From Pseudothauera lacus (GTDB lineage Bacteria; Pseudomonadota; Gammaproteobacteria; Burkholderiales; Rhodocyclaceae), in contig NZ_PZKC01000008.1 of NCBI RefSeq assembly GCF_003034845.1, positions 1 through 64,000 on the forward strand: a stretch of DNA of 64,000 nucleotides. The letters run 5' to 3'. Both the position numbers and the translations under genes were made by a program. The notes under the pieces were generated by a model that worked only from the letters and a program-made list of their open reading frames with translations, searched no databases and was not told the DNA's origin. Every line of letters starts with the position of its first letter. The stretch's first letter is position 1. Positions 17,059-29,663 of the stretch are shown piece after piece.

Positions 17059-17901
17059 TCATTTCGGCCGTGTCGTCAGCCCCGTCAGCACGCAGCTGGC
17101 GATGATCAGCGCGATCGCCAGCCATGCCCCCGCGGCAAGGTGCTCGCCCCACAGCAGCACGCCGAAGAGGCTGGAGAAGATCACCGTGGTGTACGCCAGG
17201 CTGGCCGACAGCAGGGTGCGTCCATAGCGGTAGGCACGCGTCATGGCGAGCTGGGCGGCGGTGCCGAAGAGGCCGATGCCGGCGAGGATCAGCGCGCCGC
17301 TGCCGTCGATGCGGTGAAAACCGCCGGCGGCCATCACCCAGGGCAGGCCGAGCAAGCCGGTGATGGCGGCAAACCAGAACACCGTGCGGGCTTCCGGTTC
17401 GCCGGCGCGGCCGAGTTCGCGCACGTTGATGTAGGCGAGGCTGGAGACCACCCCGGCGCCGAGGCCGGCGAGCGCCCCGAGCCACAGTTCGGCCTGCACG
17501 GTGGGGCGCAGCAGCAGCACGATGCCGGCAAAGCCGATGCCCACCGCCGCCGCCGTCGACCAGCGCAGGCGTTCGCCGAAGAACACCGCGAGCAGCACGG
17601 CGACGAAGATCGGCGAGGTGTAGCTGAGCGTCACCGCGGTGGCCAGCGGCAGCGCGCCGATGGCAATGAAGTAGCACATCAGCGCCAGCGAGCCGGCCAG
17701 CGCCCGCGAGACCTGCAGGCGCCAGCGCGGCGTGCGCAGGGCGACGCCCTGCGCACGTGCGAGCACGGCGACCAGCAGGACGCCGGCGGCACCGCGCCAG
17801 AACACCATCTCGCCGGCGGAAAAATGCGCGCTGCCGAGCTTCACGCAGACGCCCATGCAGGCGAACAGCAGGCTGGCGACAATCATCCACAGCGCGGGCA
17901 T
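17059..17901 (-). CDS. EamA-family (DMT) transporter
   Basis: A 280-residue integral membrane protein with about ten predicted hydrophobic helices arranged as two EamA repeats (first about 4-130, second about 145-275). Family members export amino acids or other small metabolites; the substrate is not predictable from sequence. 'FGERLRWSTAAAVGIGFAGIVLLL' type segments split over the repeat ends are characteristic. It lies divergently from glpK and 84 bases upstream of the SpoIIAA-like gene. Confidence 0.88.
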   Translation of the reverse strand: MPALWMIVASLLFACMGVCVKLGSAHFSAGEMVFWRGAAGVLLVAVLARAQGVALRTPRWRLQVSRALAGSLALMCYFIAIGALPLATAVTLSYTSPIFVAVLLAVFFGERLRWSTAAAVGIGFAGIVLLLRPTVQAELWLGALAGLGAGVVSSLAYINVRELGRAGEPEARTVFWFAAITGLLGLPWVMAAGGFHRIDGSGALILAGIGLFGTAAQLAMTRAYRYGRTLLSASLAYTTVIFSSLFGVLLWGEHLAAGAWLAIALIIASCVLTGLTTRPK

Positions 17902-18032
17902 GGCAGGCAGGGCAGGGTGGCGGGGCGCTCATGATAGCCCGCCTGCCGACGCGGAGATGGAAGCGTGCGGCGCTTTCGGGTTAGTCTTCCGCCATCCGGG
18001 CGGCAGCCCGCTTCCTCCGCGAGGATGCACGC

Positions 18033-19531
<1,499 letters not shown>

Positions 19532-19535
<4 letters not shown>

Positions 19536-21073
19536 GCGAACTGAGCCGTGCGGCCCTGCTGGCGCAGCTGGGTGCCGATACGCAATGGGATGTGGTGGTC
19601 ATCGGCGGCGGCGCCAGCGGCCTCGGCTGCGCCGTCGATGCCGCGGCGCGCGGCTACCGCACGGTGCTGCTGGAAGCGCACGACTTCGCCAAGGGCACCA
19701 GTTCGCGTGCCACCAAGCTCATTCATGGCGGTGTGCGCTACCTTGCCCAGGGCAATCTGCCGCTGGTCCGGGAGGCCCTTGCCGAGCGTGCCCTGCTGCT
19801 TGCCAACGCCCCCCATCTGGTTCACCCGCAGCGTTTCGTGGTGCCCGTCTACCGCTGGCACGAGAAGCCCATGCTCGGTCTCGGCCTCGGGCTCTATGAC
19901 CTCCTTGCCGGCGAGCACGGCATTGGACCGCGCCGCGTGCTCGACGCCGCGCGCACCGTGGCGGCGCTGCCCACCGTGCGTCCGTCCGGCCTGCGTGGAG
20001 GGGTCGCCTACTGGGATGCACGCTTCGACGATGCACGCCTGGCGCTGTGTCTGGTGCGCACCTTGTTCGGGCTGGGCGGCTGCGCGCTCAACTACGCTCC
20101 CGTCGATGGCCTGCTCCTTGAAGCCGGCAAGGTGGTCGGCGTGTGTGCACACGATGCCGAGAGCGGCGCCGCCTTCGCGTTGCGCGCGCGCGTGGTGATC
20201 AACGCCACCGGAGTGTGGTCCGATGCCGTGCGCCGTTTCGAGCGCCCCCACGTGGCCGCCGCGCTGCGCCCCAGCCAGGGGGTGCATGTGGTGGTGGGGC
20301 GCGAGTTTCTTCCCGGTGACGATGCCCTGCTGGTGCCGAAGACCACCGACGGGCGGGTGCTGTTCGCCATCCCCTGGCAGGGCCGCGTGCTGCTCGGCAC
20401 CACCGACAGCGCGCGCACCGACATGCCGCTGGAACCCCACGCGCTGCCCGGCGAGGTCGATTTCATCCTCGCCACCGCGGCGCGCTATCTGCTCCGCCCG
20501 CCCACGCCCGCCGACGTGCTGAGTGTCTTTGCCGGGCTGCGCCCGCTGGCCGGCAGCGGCCAGGGCGGCAGTACCGCCGGACTGTCGCGTGAGCATGCCA
20601 TCGAAGTGTCGCCGGGCGGACTGGTGACCCTCAGCGGTGGCAAATGGACCACTTACCGGCGCATGGGGGCCGATGCCGTCGATGCCGCCAGTGCCCATGC
20701 CGGCCTGCCCGGGCGTGCCTCATGCACCGCCACGCTGCGCCTCCATGGCGCGCCGGCGGGACCCTGTGCCGACCCCTACGGCAGCGAACGCGCACAGGTC
20801 GATGCGTTGCCCGGCGCCGCTCGCCGTGTGCACGAGGGACTGGTGCTGAGCGAGGCGGAAGTGCGCCATGCGGTGCGCAGCGAGCTGGCGCGCACCGTCG
20901 AGGACGTGCTCGCCCGCCGGCACCGTGCGCTGTTCGTCGATGCCGCGCTGGCACAGGCCGCAGCGCCGGCGGTGGCCGCACTGATGGCCGCGGAGCTGGG
21001 ACGCGACGCGCGCTGGGCGGCGGCGCAGGTACAGGCCTTCAGCGCGCTTGCCGGAGCTTACCGGCTGGGTTGA
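19532..21073 (+). CDS. glpD: Aerobic glycerol-3-phosphate dehydrogenase
   Basis: A 513-residue FAD enzyme of the inner membrane face. It oxidises glycerol 3-phosphate to dihydroxyacetone phosphate and passes electrons to quinone. The FAD-binding motif '[18 protein letters not shown]' begins near residue 19; '[17 protein letters not shown]' and '[13 protein letters not shown]' are family signatures. The GTG start overlaps the glpK stop (GTGA). The 3' end overlaps the convergent histidine kinase gene by 16 bases. Confidence 0.95.
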
Positions 21074-22419
21074 GGACGTGGGGCGGGGTCCGCGGCGCGC
21101 GCCGGTACCGTGATGCGCGCGAGCAGGCCGCCGTCGGGGTGGTTGTGCAGGCTCAGCTCGCCGCCCATGGCGCGCACCAGGTTGCGCGCGATCGCCAGTC
21201 CGAGGCCGGTGCCGCCGGTCTCGCGGTTGCGCGAGGCTTCGGTGCGGTAGAAGGGTTCGAAGACCTTTTCCAGTTCGTCCTCCGCCAGTCCGGGGCCGTG
21301 GTCGCGCACGCAGATGTCGAAATGGCCGCCGTCTTCGCGCAGCTCGACCTCCACCCTGCCGCCGAACTTGACGCCGTTCTCGATCAGGTTCCACAGCGCG
21401 CGCCGCAGTGCCGCCGGGCGGGCGATGCAGGGGCGTGCCGGGGCGCCGCTGATCTCCATCTGCCAGCCCATGTCGATGGCGTCGTCGCGCAGGGCTTCGG
21501 CGAGGTGGCGCAGATCGACCGGCTGCGCGGGGGTGGAGGCGTCCATGCTGCGGGCGTAGGCGAGGCCTTCGCGCACCAGCGCCTGCATGGCATCGAGGTC
21601 GGACTGGATGCGGCTGCGCAGGTGTTCGTCGTCCACCTGTTCGGCGCGCAGGCGCAGGCGAGTGATCGGGGTCTGCAGGTCGTGCGAGATGGCGGCAAGG
21701 ATGCGCGTGCGTTCGGCAACGTGCTCGCCGATGCGGGTCTGCATCTGGTTGAAGGCTGCGGCGGCCAGGGCGACCTCCTGGGGGCCGCGGGTATCGAGCG
21801 GCGGTGCGCTTTCGGGGTGCTCGCCGAGGGTGCGGGCGGCTGCGGCGAGATGGGACAGCGGGCGGGTGGCGATGCGCACCGCCAGCCAGGTGAGCAGGGT
21901 GACGCCGCCGAGGAGGGCGAGGAGGGCGGCGAGCAGGCGCCCCGGTGGCGGGGCGACGAAATCCGCGGCTGGCGGAATGCCTGCGAGGCGTACGTTCAAC
22001 GGACTGCCGTCGTGCAGGCGTACGCTGACCACCAGGGCACCGCCGCCGTGCGGGCCGTCACCGCGGTGGATGAGGTAGATCTCGCTGGCGCGCTCGGGCA
22101 TTGCCGTGCGCAGTGCGGCGCGCAAGGCATGGCCAGGGGGCAGCGGGCGCAGGTGCTCGGGCAGCGGGCGCAGCGAGAGGCGCAGGCGGCGGCGGCCGAG
22201 TTCGTCGATCCAGCGTTCGCGCTCGCCGGGGGTGAGGCGGTCGAGGACGTCGGCGGCCGCGGCGATCTCCTGGGCGATGCCTTCGAAGAGTGCGCTGCGC
22301 TCGACGCGGTCGCGTTCGCCGACGAACAGCGCGAGGCTGACCGCGAGCACCACGGCGATGCCGATCAGCCAGATCAGCATCAGGCGCGAGAACAGGCTGC
22401 GCGGCCACGGCATCCTCAT
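21058..22419 (-). CDS. Two-component sensor histidine kinase, EnvZ/OmpR class
   Basis: A 453-residue inner membrane kinase. A first transmembrane helix (about 13-34) is followed by a periplasmic sensor region of about 120 residues, a second helix (about 158-178), HAMP, then HisKA with the phospho-acceptor His in 'AAISHDLQTPITRLRLR' (about residue 245). The HATPase domain has 'NLIENGVKFGG', 'VRDHGPGL' and 'GGTGLGLAIARNL'. The ATGA overlap with the response regulator gene shows coupling. The signal is unknown; the divergent Spy-like gene hints at envelope or metal stress. Confidence 0.92.
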   Translation of the reverse strand: MRMPWPRSLFSRLMLIWLIGIAVVLAVSLALFVGERDRVERSALFEGIAQEIAAAADVLDRLTPGERERWIDELGRRRLRLSLRPLPEHLRPLPPGHALRAALRTAMPERASEIYLIHRGDGPHGGGALVVSVRLHDGSPLNVRLAGIPPAADFVAPPPGRLLAALLALLGGVTLLTWLAVRIATRPLSHLAAAARTLGEHPESAPPLDTRGPQEVALAAAAFNQMQTRIGEHVAERTRILAAISHDLQTPITRLRLRAEQVDDEHLRSRIQSDLDAMQALVREGLAYARSMDASTPAQPVDLRHLAEALRDDAIDMGWQMEISGAPARPCIARPAALRRALWNLIENGVKFGGRVEVELREDGGHFDICVRDHGPGLAEDELEKVFEPFYRTEASRNRETGGTGLGLAIARNLVRAMGGELSLHNHPDGGLLARITVPARAADPAPRPQPSR

Positions 22420-23177
22420 CGGGACGCCTCACCGTCGTGCGCACGTACCTCGCTGGCGAGCACATAGCCTTCGTTGCGCACGGTCTTGATGATGGCCGGC
22501 TCACGCGCGTTGTCGCCCAGGCGCTGGCGCAGGCGGCTGACCAGCAGGTCGATGGAGCGGTCGAAGACGTCGGCTTCGCGCCCCTGGGTGAGCTCCATCA
22601 GCTGATCGCGCGAGAGCACGCGCTGGGGGTGGGCGAGGAAGACCCCGAGCATGCGGTACTCGGCCCCCGACAGCGGCACCACGGTACCGGCGGCATCGAT
22701 GAGGTGGCGGTTGACGGTATCCAGCCGCCAGTGCGCAAAGTGCAGTTCGCGCGCATGGGCCGGCGGGGCAGCCTCCAGGTTCGGCGGCAGTGCGCGGGTA
22801 CGGCGCAGGATGGCGCGGATGCGGGCGTACAGCTCGCGTGGCACGAAGGGCTTGGGCAGGTAGTCGTCGGCGCCCATTTCGAGGCCGAGGATGCGGTCCA
22901 TGTCTTCGCCGCGCGCGGTCAGCATCAGCACCGGAGTGTTGGCCGCGGCGCCGCCGCCGGCGCGCAGGTTGCGGCACAGGGTGAGGCCGTCGTCGCCGGG
23001 CATCATGACGTCGAGGACGATGAGGTCGACGCGGTGACGTTCGAGGGCGCTCTTCATTTCGCGCCCGTCGGCGGCGGTGGTGCAGCGCAGGCCCTGCTTT
23101 TCCAGGTAGTCGGCAAGCAGGCTGCGGATGTCGCGGTCGTCGTCGACGATCAGCACATGGTCTTGCTGGTGGCTCAT
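22416..23177 (-). CDS. OmpR-family response regulator
   Basis: A 253-residue regulator with a receiver domain (about 5-125) and a winged-helix DNA-binding domain (about 155-245). The phospho-acceptor is Asp56 in 'DLIVLDVMMPGDDG', with the acidic pocket 'VDDD' at 11-14 and Lys in 'YLPKPF'. The DNA-binding part has 'LSGAEYRMLGVFL' and 'DRSIDLLVSRLRQRL'. The start 'MSHQQDH' is chosen because AAGGAG precedes it. It shares a 196-base region with the divergent Spy-like gene, where 'caaatggc' occurs twice (23288 and 23313), a possible site. Confidence 0.92.
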   Translation of the reverse strand: MSHQQDHVLIVDDDRDIRSLLADYLEKQGLRCTTAADGREMKSALERHRVDLIVLDVMMPGDDGLTLCRNLRAGGGAAANTPVLMLTARGEDMDRILGLEMGADDYLPKPFVPRELYARIRAILRRTRALPPNLEAAPPAHARELHFAHWRLDTVNRHLIDAAGTVVPLSGAEYRMLGVFLAHPQRVLSRDQLMELTQGREADVFDRSIDLLVSRLRQRLGDNAREPAIIKTVRNEGYVLASEVRAHDGEASR

Positions 23178-23373
23178 GGGGCGATTCTCCTTGGCCGCCA
23201 TCTTAAGGCGAGGGAGCAGGGGATTTGTATCCCAGCGTATCTGCGGCGGCGCTGGAGACATGCGGGTGCAAAGGCGCCGGCGGCGGACAAATGGCGCTTA
23301 CATCGCGGTGGTCAAATGGCTCCGTCGTCCGCAGTGACGGACGCAGGACCGACAACACACAAGGAGCATGATC

Positions 23374-23922
23374 ATGAAAACCTGGACCAAAACCACCATC
23401 GCCGCATCGCTGATCGCCGTTACCGCCCTGGGCGCCGGCACTGCCCTGGCCCGCGGCGGCGATTGCGGCGGCTTCGGCCCCGGCGGCAAGGGCGGCTGGC
23501 AGGCCGCGAGCGCGGAGCAGATGCAGCAACGCATCGCCCAGCGTGTCGATCTGCAGCTCGCCCGCCTGGAACTGGCGCTGGCCCTGACGCCACAGCAGCA
23601 GGGCGCCTGGAATGCCTTCAAGACGGCAATGGGCGAGCGCGCGCAGAAGATGGCAGCGACGATGGGCGAAGGCCGCGAGGCCGGCGCCCCGGCCACCGCG
23701 GTGGAGCGTCTGCAGCGCATGGAGGCGATGAGCGCAGCGCGCCAGACCGAGATGGCCGAGACCCGCCGTGCCGTGGAACGCTTCTATGGCACCCTCTCGG
23801 ACGCCCAGAAGAAGGTCTTCGACGCCGACTTCGCCGCGCTCGGCGGTCATGGCCCGCGCGGCATGGGGCCGGGTCGGGAAGGCGCTCCGCGTGAAGGCGG
23901 ACGCGGCGCCGGGCGTGGCTGA
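23374..23922 (+). CDS. Spy/CpxP-type (LTxxQ) periplasmic protein
   Basis: A 182-residue secreted protein. A signal peptide of about 26 residues ends near 'GTALA'. The helical body contains the LTxxQ motif as 'LALTPQQQGAWNAFK'. The C-terminus is rich in Gly, Arg and Pro. The family includes the chaperone Spy and the Cpx inhibitor CpxP. The second ATG (23374) is taken as the start since AAGGAG sits 7 bases before it and only 1 base before the first. Divergence from the two-component pair suggests it is a target of that system. Confidence 0.82.
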   Translation: MKTWTKTTIAASLIAVTALGAGTALARGGDCGGFGPGGKGGWQAASAEQMQQRIAQRVDLQLARLELALALTPQQQGAWNAFKTAMGERAQKMAATMGEGREAGAPATAVERLQRMEAMSAARQTEMAETRRAVERFYGTLSDAQKKVFDADFAALGGHGPRGMGPGREGAPREGGRGAGRG

Positions 23923-23947
23923 GCGGCGCCGGCACTGAGTGGTCAGC

Positions 23948-23972
23948 GGGGCGCCTGCGGGCGCCCCTTTCA
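23948..23972 (+). terminator. Terminator after the Spy-like gene
   Basis: The stem 'ggggcgcc' (23948-23955) pairs with 'ggcgcccc' (23960-23967) around 'tgcg', followed by a short T run. Confidence 0.75.
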
Positions 23973-23983
23973 GTTGTGTACGC

Positions 23984-24331
23984 TCAGGACCACTTGACGC
24001 CGCCGACTGCCAGCATGCCCTGATCGAGCAGTTCGACGAAGCCGGGGATGAGCTCGCGGACGTTGCCGCTGTAGGACTCCGCCCACATCTGCTGCAGGCG
24101 CTGGCGTGCCGCTTCATTGGCGTGCTCGCTGCCATCGGTCTCGAGCAGCCAGATGGCGACCTCGCGCCCTTCCACCACCAGGCAGAGCAGGGCGTCGTCC
24201 TCATCCGGTTCGAGGGCAGCGCGCAACTCGTCGCGGTAGGCGGCGAGCACGCTGTCGAACAGCGTCGCGCTGAAGGTGGCGCCGTGCAGCAGGGTGAGGG
24301 CGAGGGTGTTGTTGAGCGCTTGCTGGGTCAT
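23984..24331 (-). CDS. Hypothetical protein, 115 residues
   Basis: I do not recognise a family. The protein is soluble and acidic, mostly helical in appearance, with a hydrophobic strand-like segment 'DALLCLVVEGREVAIWLL' (about 43-60) and no signal peptide. ATG at 24331 ('MTQQALNN') is preferred over the longer frame, which would start inside the aceA terminator. It is transcribed in the same direction as aceA but lies beyond that gene's terminator, so it may depend on read-through or on an unrecognised promoter. Codon use matches its neighbours, which supports a real gene. Confidence 0.6.
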   Translation of the reverse strand: MTQQALNNTLALTLLHGATFSATLFDSVLAAYRDELRAALEPDEDDALLCLVVEGREVAIWLLETDGSEHANEAARQRLQQMWAESYSGNVRELIPGFVELLDQGMLAVGGVKWS

Positions 24332-24350
24332 CGCTGTGGTGCCGGCCGGG

Positions 24351-24388
24351 AAAATGAAAAACGGGGCCACCCGTCAGGGTGGCCCCGT
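24351..24388 (-). terminator. Terminator of aceA
   Basis: A perfect 12 bp stem 'acggggccaccc' (24361-24372) and 'gggtggccccgt' (24377-24388) with a 4-base loop. On the minus strand it is followed by TTTTTCATTTT, a good intrinsic terminator for aceA. Confidence 0.9.
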
Positions 24389-24420
24389 CGTCTGCCCGCG
24401 ATGTTACGGGGCAACGCAGC

Positions 24421-25734
24421 TTAGTGGAACTGCTCTTCTTCGGTGGAGCCGGTCAGCGCCTTGACGCTGGAGGAGCCGCCCTGGATCACGGTGGTGACTT
24501 CGTCGAAGTAACCGGTGCCGACTTCCTGCTGGTGGGACACGAAGGTGTAACCCTGTTCGCGCGCAGCGAATTCCGGCTCCTGAACCATCTCGACGTAGTG
24601 CTTCATGCCTTCGCCGCGAGCGTAGGCGTGGGCGAACTTGAAGGTGTTGTACCAGTTGACGTGGATACCGGCCAGGGTGATGAACTGGTACTTGTAGCCC
24701 AGCGCCGACAGTTCTTCCTGGAAGGAAGCGATCTGCGAGTCGTTGAGGTTCTTCTTCCAGTTGAAGGACGGCGAGCAGTTGTAGGACAGCAGCTTGCCGG
24801 GGCAGGCGGCCAGCACGGCCTGGGCGAACTCGCGGGCGAAGCCGATATCGGGCACGCCGGTTTCGCACCACACCAGGTCGGCGTAGGGGGCGTAGGCAAC
24901 ACCACGGGAGATGGACTGCTCGAGGCCGTTACGGACGCGGTAGAAGCCTTCCTGGGTACGCTCACCGGTGAGGAAGGGCTTGTCGTTGGCGTCGTAGTCG
25001 GAGGTGATCAGGTTGGCGGCTTCGGCATCGGTACGGGCCAGGATCAGCGTCGGCACACCCATGACGTCGGCGGCGAAGCGCGCGGAGATCAGCTTCTCGA
25101 TGGCTTCACGGGTCGGCACCAGCACCTTGCCACCCATGTGGCCGCACTTCTTGGCGGCAGCCAGCTGGTCTTCGAAGTGAACGCCAGCGGCACCGGCGGC
25201 GATCATGTTCTTCATCAGTTCGAAGGCGTTCAGCACGCCGCCGAAACCGGCTTCGGCGTCGGCCACGATGGGCAGGAAGTAGTCGATGAAGCCTTCGTCG
25301 CCCGGGTTGATGCCACGCGACCACTGGATCTCGTCAGCGCGCTTGAAGGTGTTGTTGATGCGGCGGACCATGGTCGGCACGGAGTCGTAGGCGTACAGCG
25401 ACTGGTCCGGGTACATGGTTTCGGAGGTGTTGCCGTCGGCGGCGACCTGCCAGCCGGACAGATACACGGCTTCCAGACCAGCCTTGGCCTGCTGCATGGC
25501 CTGACCGGCGGTGATGGCGCCGAAGGCGTTCACATAACCCTTCTTGGCGCCGCCGTTGACCTTCTCCCACAGCACCTTGGCGCCGCGCTGGGCGAGGGTG
25601 TACTCGGGCTGCAGGCTGCCGCGCAGGCGGACCACGTCGGCGGCGGTGTAACCGCGCTTGACGCCCTTCCAGCGGGGGTTTTCAGCCCAGTCTTTTTCGA
25701 GGGCGGCGATTTGCTGTTCGCGGGTCAGAGTCAT
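24421..25734 (-). CDS. aceA: Isocitrate lyase
   Basis: A 437-residue enzyme of the glyoxylate shunt that splits isocitrate into glyoxylate and succinate. The catalytic loop 'KKCGHMGGK' is present, as are 'RTDAEAANLI' and 'NCSPSFNWKKNL'. The length equals the E. coli type. Malate synthase is not in the window. The enzyme competes with the isocitrate dehydrogenases encoded at 46-50 kb, whose balance AceK (44-45.7 kb) would set. A strong promoter and a perfect AT-rich palindrome lie upstream, so expression is probably repressor-controlled. Confidence 0.98.
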   Translation of the reverse strand: MTLTREQQIAALEKDWAENPRWKGVKRGYTAADVVRLRGSLQPEYTLAQRGAKVLWEKVNGGAKKGYVNAFGAITAGQAMQQAKAGLEAVYLSGWQVAADGNTSETMYPDQSLYAYDSVPTMVRRINNTFKRADEIQWSRGINPGDEGFIDYFLPIVADAEAGFGGVLNAFELMKNMIAAGAAGVHFEDQLAAAKKCGHMGGKVLVPTREAIEKLISARFAADVMGVPTLILARTDAEAANLITSDYDANDKPFLTGERTQEGFYRVRNGLEQSISRGVAYAPYADLVWCETGVPDIGFAREFAQAVLAACPGKLLSYNCSPSFNWKKNLNDSQIASFQEELSALGYKYQFITLAGIHVNWYNTFKFAHAYARGEGMKHYVEMVQEPEFAAREQGYTFVSHQQEVGTGYFDEVTTVIQGGSSSVKALTGSTEEEQFH

Positions 25735-25838
25735 GTCTATTCCTTACTGGCTGACGGTGGGGAGGGTGTTGCGGCCCGCCCCCGGGGCGGGCCTGTCACG
25801 GTCTCGACGCGGCCCGGGAGCGGCGTCGAATGAAGCAC

Positions 25839-25867
25839 AGTATAGGAAGATTCTGGCTCTGCAACAA
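25839..25867 (-). promoter_or_regulatory. Sigma-70-like promoter of aceA
   Basis: On the minus strand TTGTTG (25862-25867) and TATACT (25839-25844) are spaced by exactly 17 bases, about 105 bases upstream of the aceA ATG. It lies in the only AT-rich stretch of the region. Confidence 0.7.
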
Positions 25868-25871
25868 TAGG

Positions 25872-25890
25872 TCTTATATAAGATATAAGA
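25872..25890. promoter_or_regulatory. Candidate operator: AT-rich palindrome upstream of the aceA -35 box
   Basis: 'tcttatataagatataaga' has perfect arms tcttatat/atataaga around three bases, and contains the exact 10 bp palindrome 'cttatataag'. It ends 4 bases from the aceA -35 hexamer, a usual place for a GntR- or similar dimeric regulator. The regulator is not identified. Confidence 0.55.
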
Positions 25891-26016
25891 AAAAAATTAG
25901 TTGTTTAAAGTCAGCGCCTTGTGTCTCGCATCCCGCATGGCGAAAAGAAAATCGATTCTGTGAAACGAAAACCTGCTGCGCTGCACCGTGAGTCCCGCGG
26001 TTCTGGCGGCAGTCTG

Positions 26017-26496
26017 TTACATCAGGGCCTGCTCGGCGACGATGACCCCGTCCTCGTCGGCATAGACGAAGTGGCCAGGGGTGAAGGTGACACCGCCGAA
26101 GCTGACCGCGAGGTCACGATCGCCAACGCCCTTCTTGATGCTCTTCAGCGGATGGGTGGCAAGTGCCAGCACGCCAAGGTCCATAGTGCCGATGGCCTTC
26201 GAGTCGCGGATGCAGCCATAGACGATGACGCCGGCCCAGCCGTTGTTGACGCCGAGCACGGCGAGCTGGTCGCCGACCAGCGCGCAGCGCAGCGAGCCGC
26301 CGCCATCGACCACCAGTACACGGCCTTCGCCCGGGCTCTCGAGGGCGCTGCGCACCAGCGAGTTGTCCTCGAATACCTTCAGCGTGGTGATGACGCCGCC
26401 GAAGGCCTTGCGCCCGCCGTAGCTGCGGAACATCGGGGTGACAATGCGCACGCGGCCTTCGTTGGCGTCGCACAGGTCTGCGGTCTGGATGGTCAT
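26017..26496 (-). CDS. rraA: RraA-family protein (RNase E regulator or HMG/oxaloacetate aldolase)
   Basis: A 159-residue RraA-like protein. Signatures are 'DGGGSLRCALVGDQLA', 'GWAGVIVYGCIRDS' and 'VYADEDGVIVAE'. In E. coli RraA binds RNase E and inhibits it. The same fold in other bacteria is a metal-dependent 4-hydroxy-4-methyl-2-oxoglutarate/oxaloacetate aldolase, and the Gly-x-Arg-Asp type metal/substrate residues ('GCIRDS') are kept, so enzymatic activity is possible. It precedes aceA on the same strand but is 282 bases away with an independent aceA promoter between. Confidence 0.88.
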   Translation of the reverse strand: MTIQTADLCDANEGRVRIVTPMFRSYGGRKAFGGVITTLKVFEDNSLVRSALESPGEGRVLVVDGGGSLRCALVGDQLAVLGVNNGWAGVIVYGCIRDSKAIGTMDLGVLALATHPLKSIKKGVGDRDLAVSFGGVTFTPGHFVYADEDGVIVAEQALM

Positions 26497-26605
26497 GGCG
26501 ATCTCTCCGGTGGCTCAATGGTGGCGGCGATGATAACCCAGCAGTGCTCGCGCAATTGCCTGCGTCCGCTGTCAGGATGCAGTCCGCGCGGTCTTTCTTG
26601 CAAAG

Positions 26606-26655
26606 AGGAAAAAAGCCCAGCCCCCGCATGTGAGGCCACGCGCGGGGGCTGGGCT
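26606..26655 (-). terminator. Terminator of clpS-clpA
   Basis: The arms 'agcccagcccccgc' (26614-26627) and 'gcgggggctgggct' (26642-26655) pair perfectly over 14 bp. On the minus strand the hairpin is followed by TTTTTTCC. It is a strong intrinsic terminator 20 bases after clpA. Confidence 0.92.
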
Positions 26656-26674
26656 GTGCTGGCGAGCGTGCGGA

Positions 26675-28948
<2,274 letters not shown>

Positions 28949-29257
28949 TCAGTTTTCCTCCATCACGCAGGCCAGCGGATGCTGGTGCTGCCTGGCATAA
29001 GACACGACCAGCTCGATCTTGGTCGCTGCGACATCCCGCGGGAAGACGCCGCAAAGCCCCATGCCCTCTCTGTGGACTTGGAGCATGACCCGCGTGGCAC
29101 GTTCGCGGTCCATGCCGAAAAATTTCTGCAACACGTCGACCACGAAGTCCATCGGCGTAAAGTCGTCGTTCAACAGCAGCACCTTGTAGAGCGGCGGCGG
29201 CGTGGTGCGTGCGCGTGTCGCCTCCAGTACGAATTCGTCCTGCTTGTGTGTGGCCAT
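28949..29257 (-). CDS. clpS: ClpS adaptor for ClpAP and N-degron recognition
   Basis: A 102-residue adaptor that binds the ClpA N-domain and delivers substrates with destabilising N-terminal residues. The core '[24 protein letters not shown]' region (split here) and '[19 protein letters not shown]' hold the binding-pocket residues. The start 'MATHKQDEF' is chosen by family similarity; ATG at 29266 is also in frame. clpA begins at the very next base after its stop. Confidence 0.94.
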   Translation of the reverse strand: MATHKQDEFVLEATRARTTPPPLYKVLLLNDDFTPMDFVVDVLQKFFGMDRERATRVMLQVHREGMGLCGVFPRDVAATKIELVVSYARQHQHPLACVMEEN

Positions 29258-29452
29258 GCGAACCATTCTAATCAAGTGTCGGCAGAGTGCAACAACGCTG
29301 CGCAGAGGGGTTTTTCGCCTCGTTGGAGGGCGTGTGCGGTGTACTTTCGCGCTGCCTTCGGGCGATTACAAGCGATTTATATGCCAGGGGGCATCGGCTT
29401 ATCCGTGGGAGTGGCGATGCTGCGCCGCGCAAGAAAATGCCGCAAGAAATGC

Positions 29453-29663
29453 TTGACGCTGTGGGCTCAGTTGCGTAAAAGCACTTCCGTATGTCGTGCA
29501 AAGAGCAGTGCGCTGACCCTGTCGGGCTGTCGCCGCGATGTGGCTGCTGGCAGGGCTCAGGAGTGACCTCGGGTTGCTTCGGTGCGGGTTCCGGTTCCTC
29601 TGCAAGACATGCTGGCCGGGTGGTTCCGGTACGTTACATGCACACTTGAAGGATTGATGGTAT
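29453..29663 (+). promoter_or_regulatory. cspA promoter and long 5' leader
   Basis: TTGACG (29453-29458) and TAAAAG (29476-29481) are 17 bases apart, a good sigma-70 promoter. Transcription from near 29488 gives a leader of about 175 bases before the cspA ATG. That is close in size to the E. coli cspA leader, which folds as a temperature-sensitive switch. The remaining part of the clpS-cspA gap (29258-29452) holds no gene that I can support. Confidence 0.6.

Noticed and set aside
24332-24370. Upstream start (MAPFFIFPAGTTA) for the 115-residue hypothetical protein
   Set aside because: It would place the start inside the aceA terminator hairpin. The later ATG at 24331 is more plausible.
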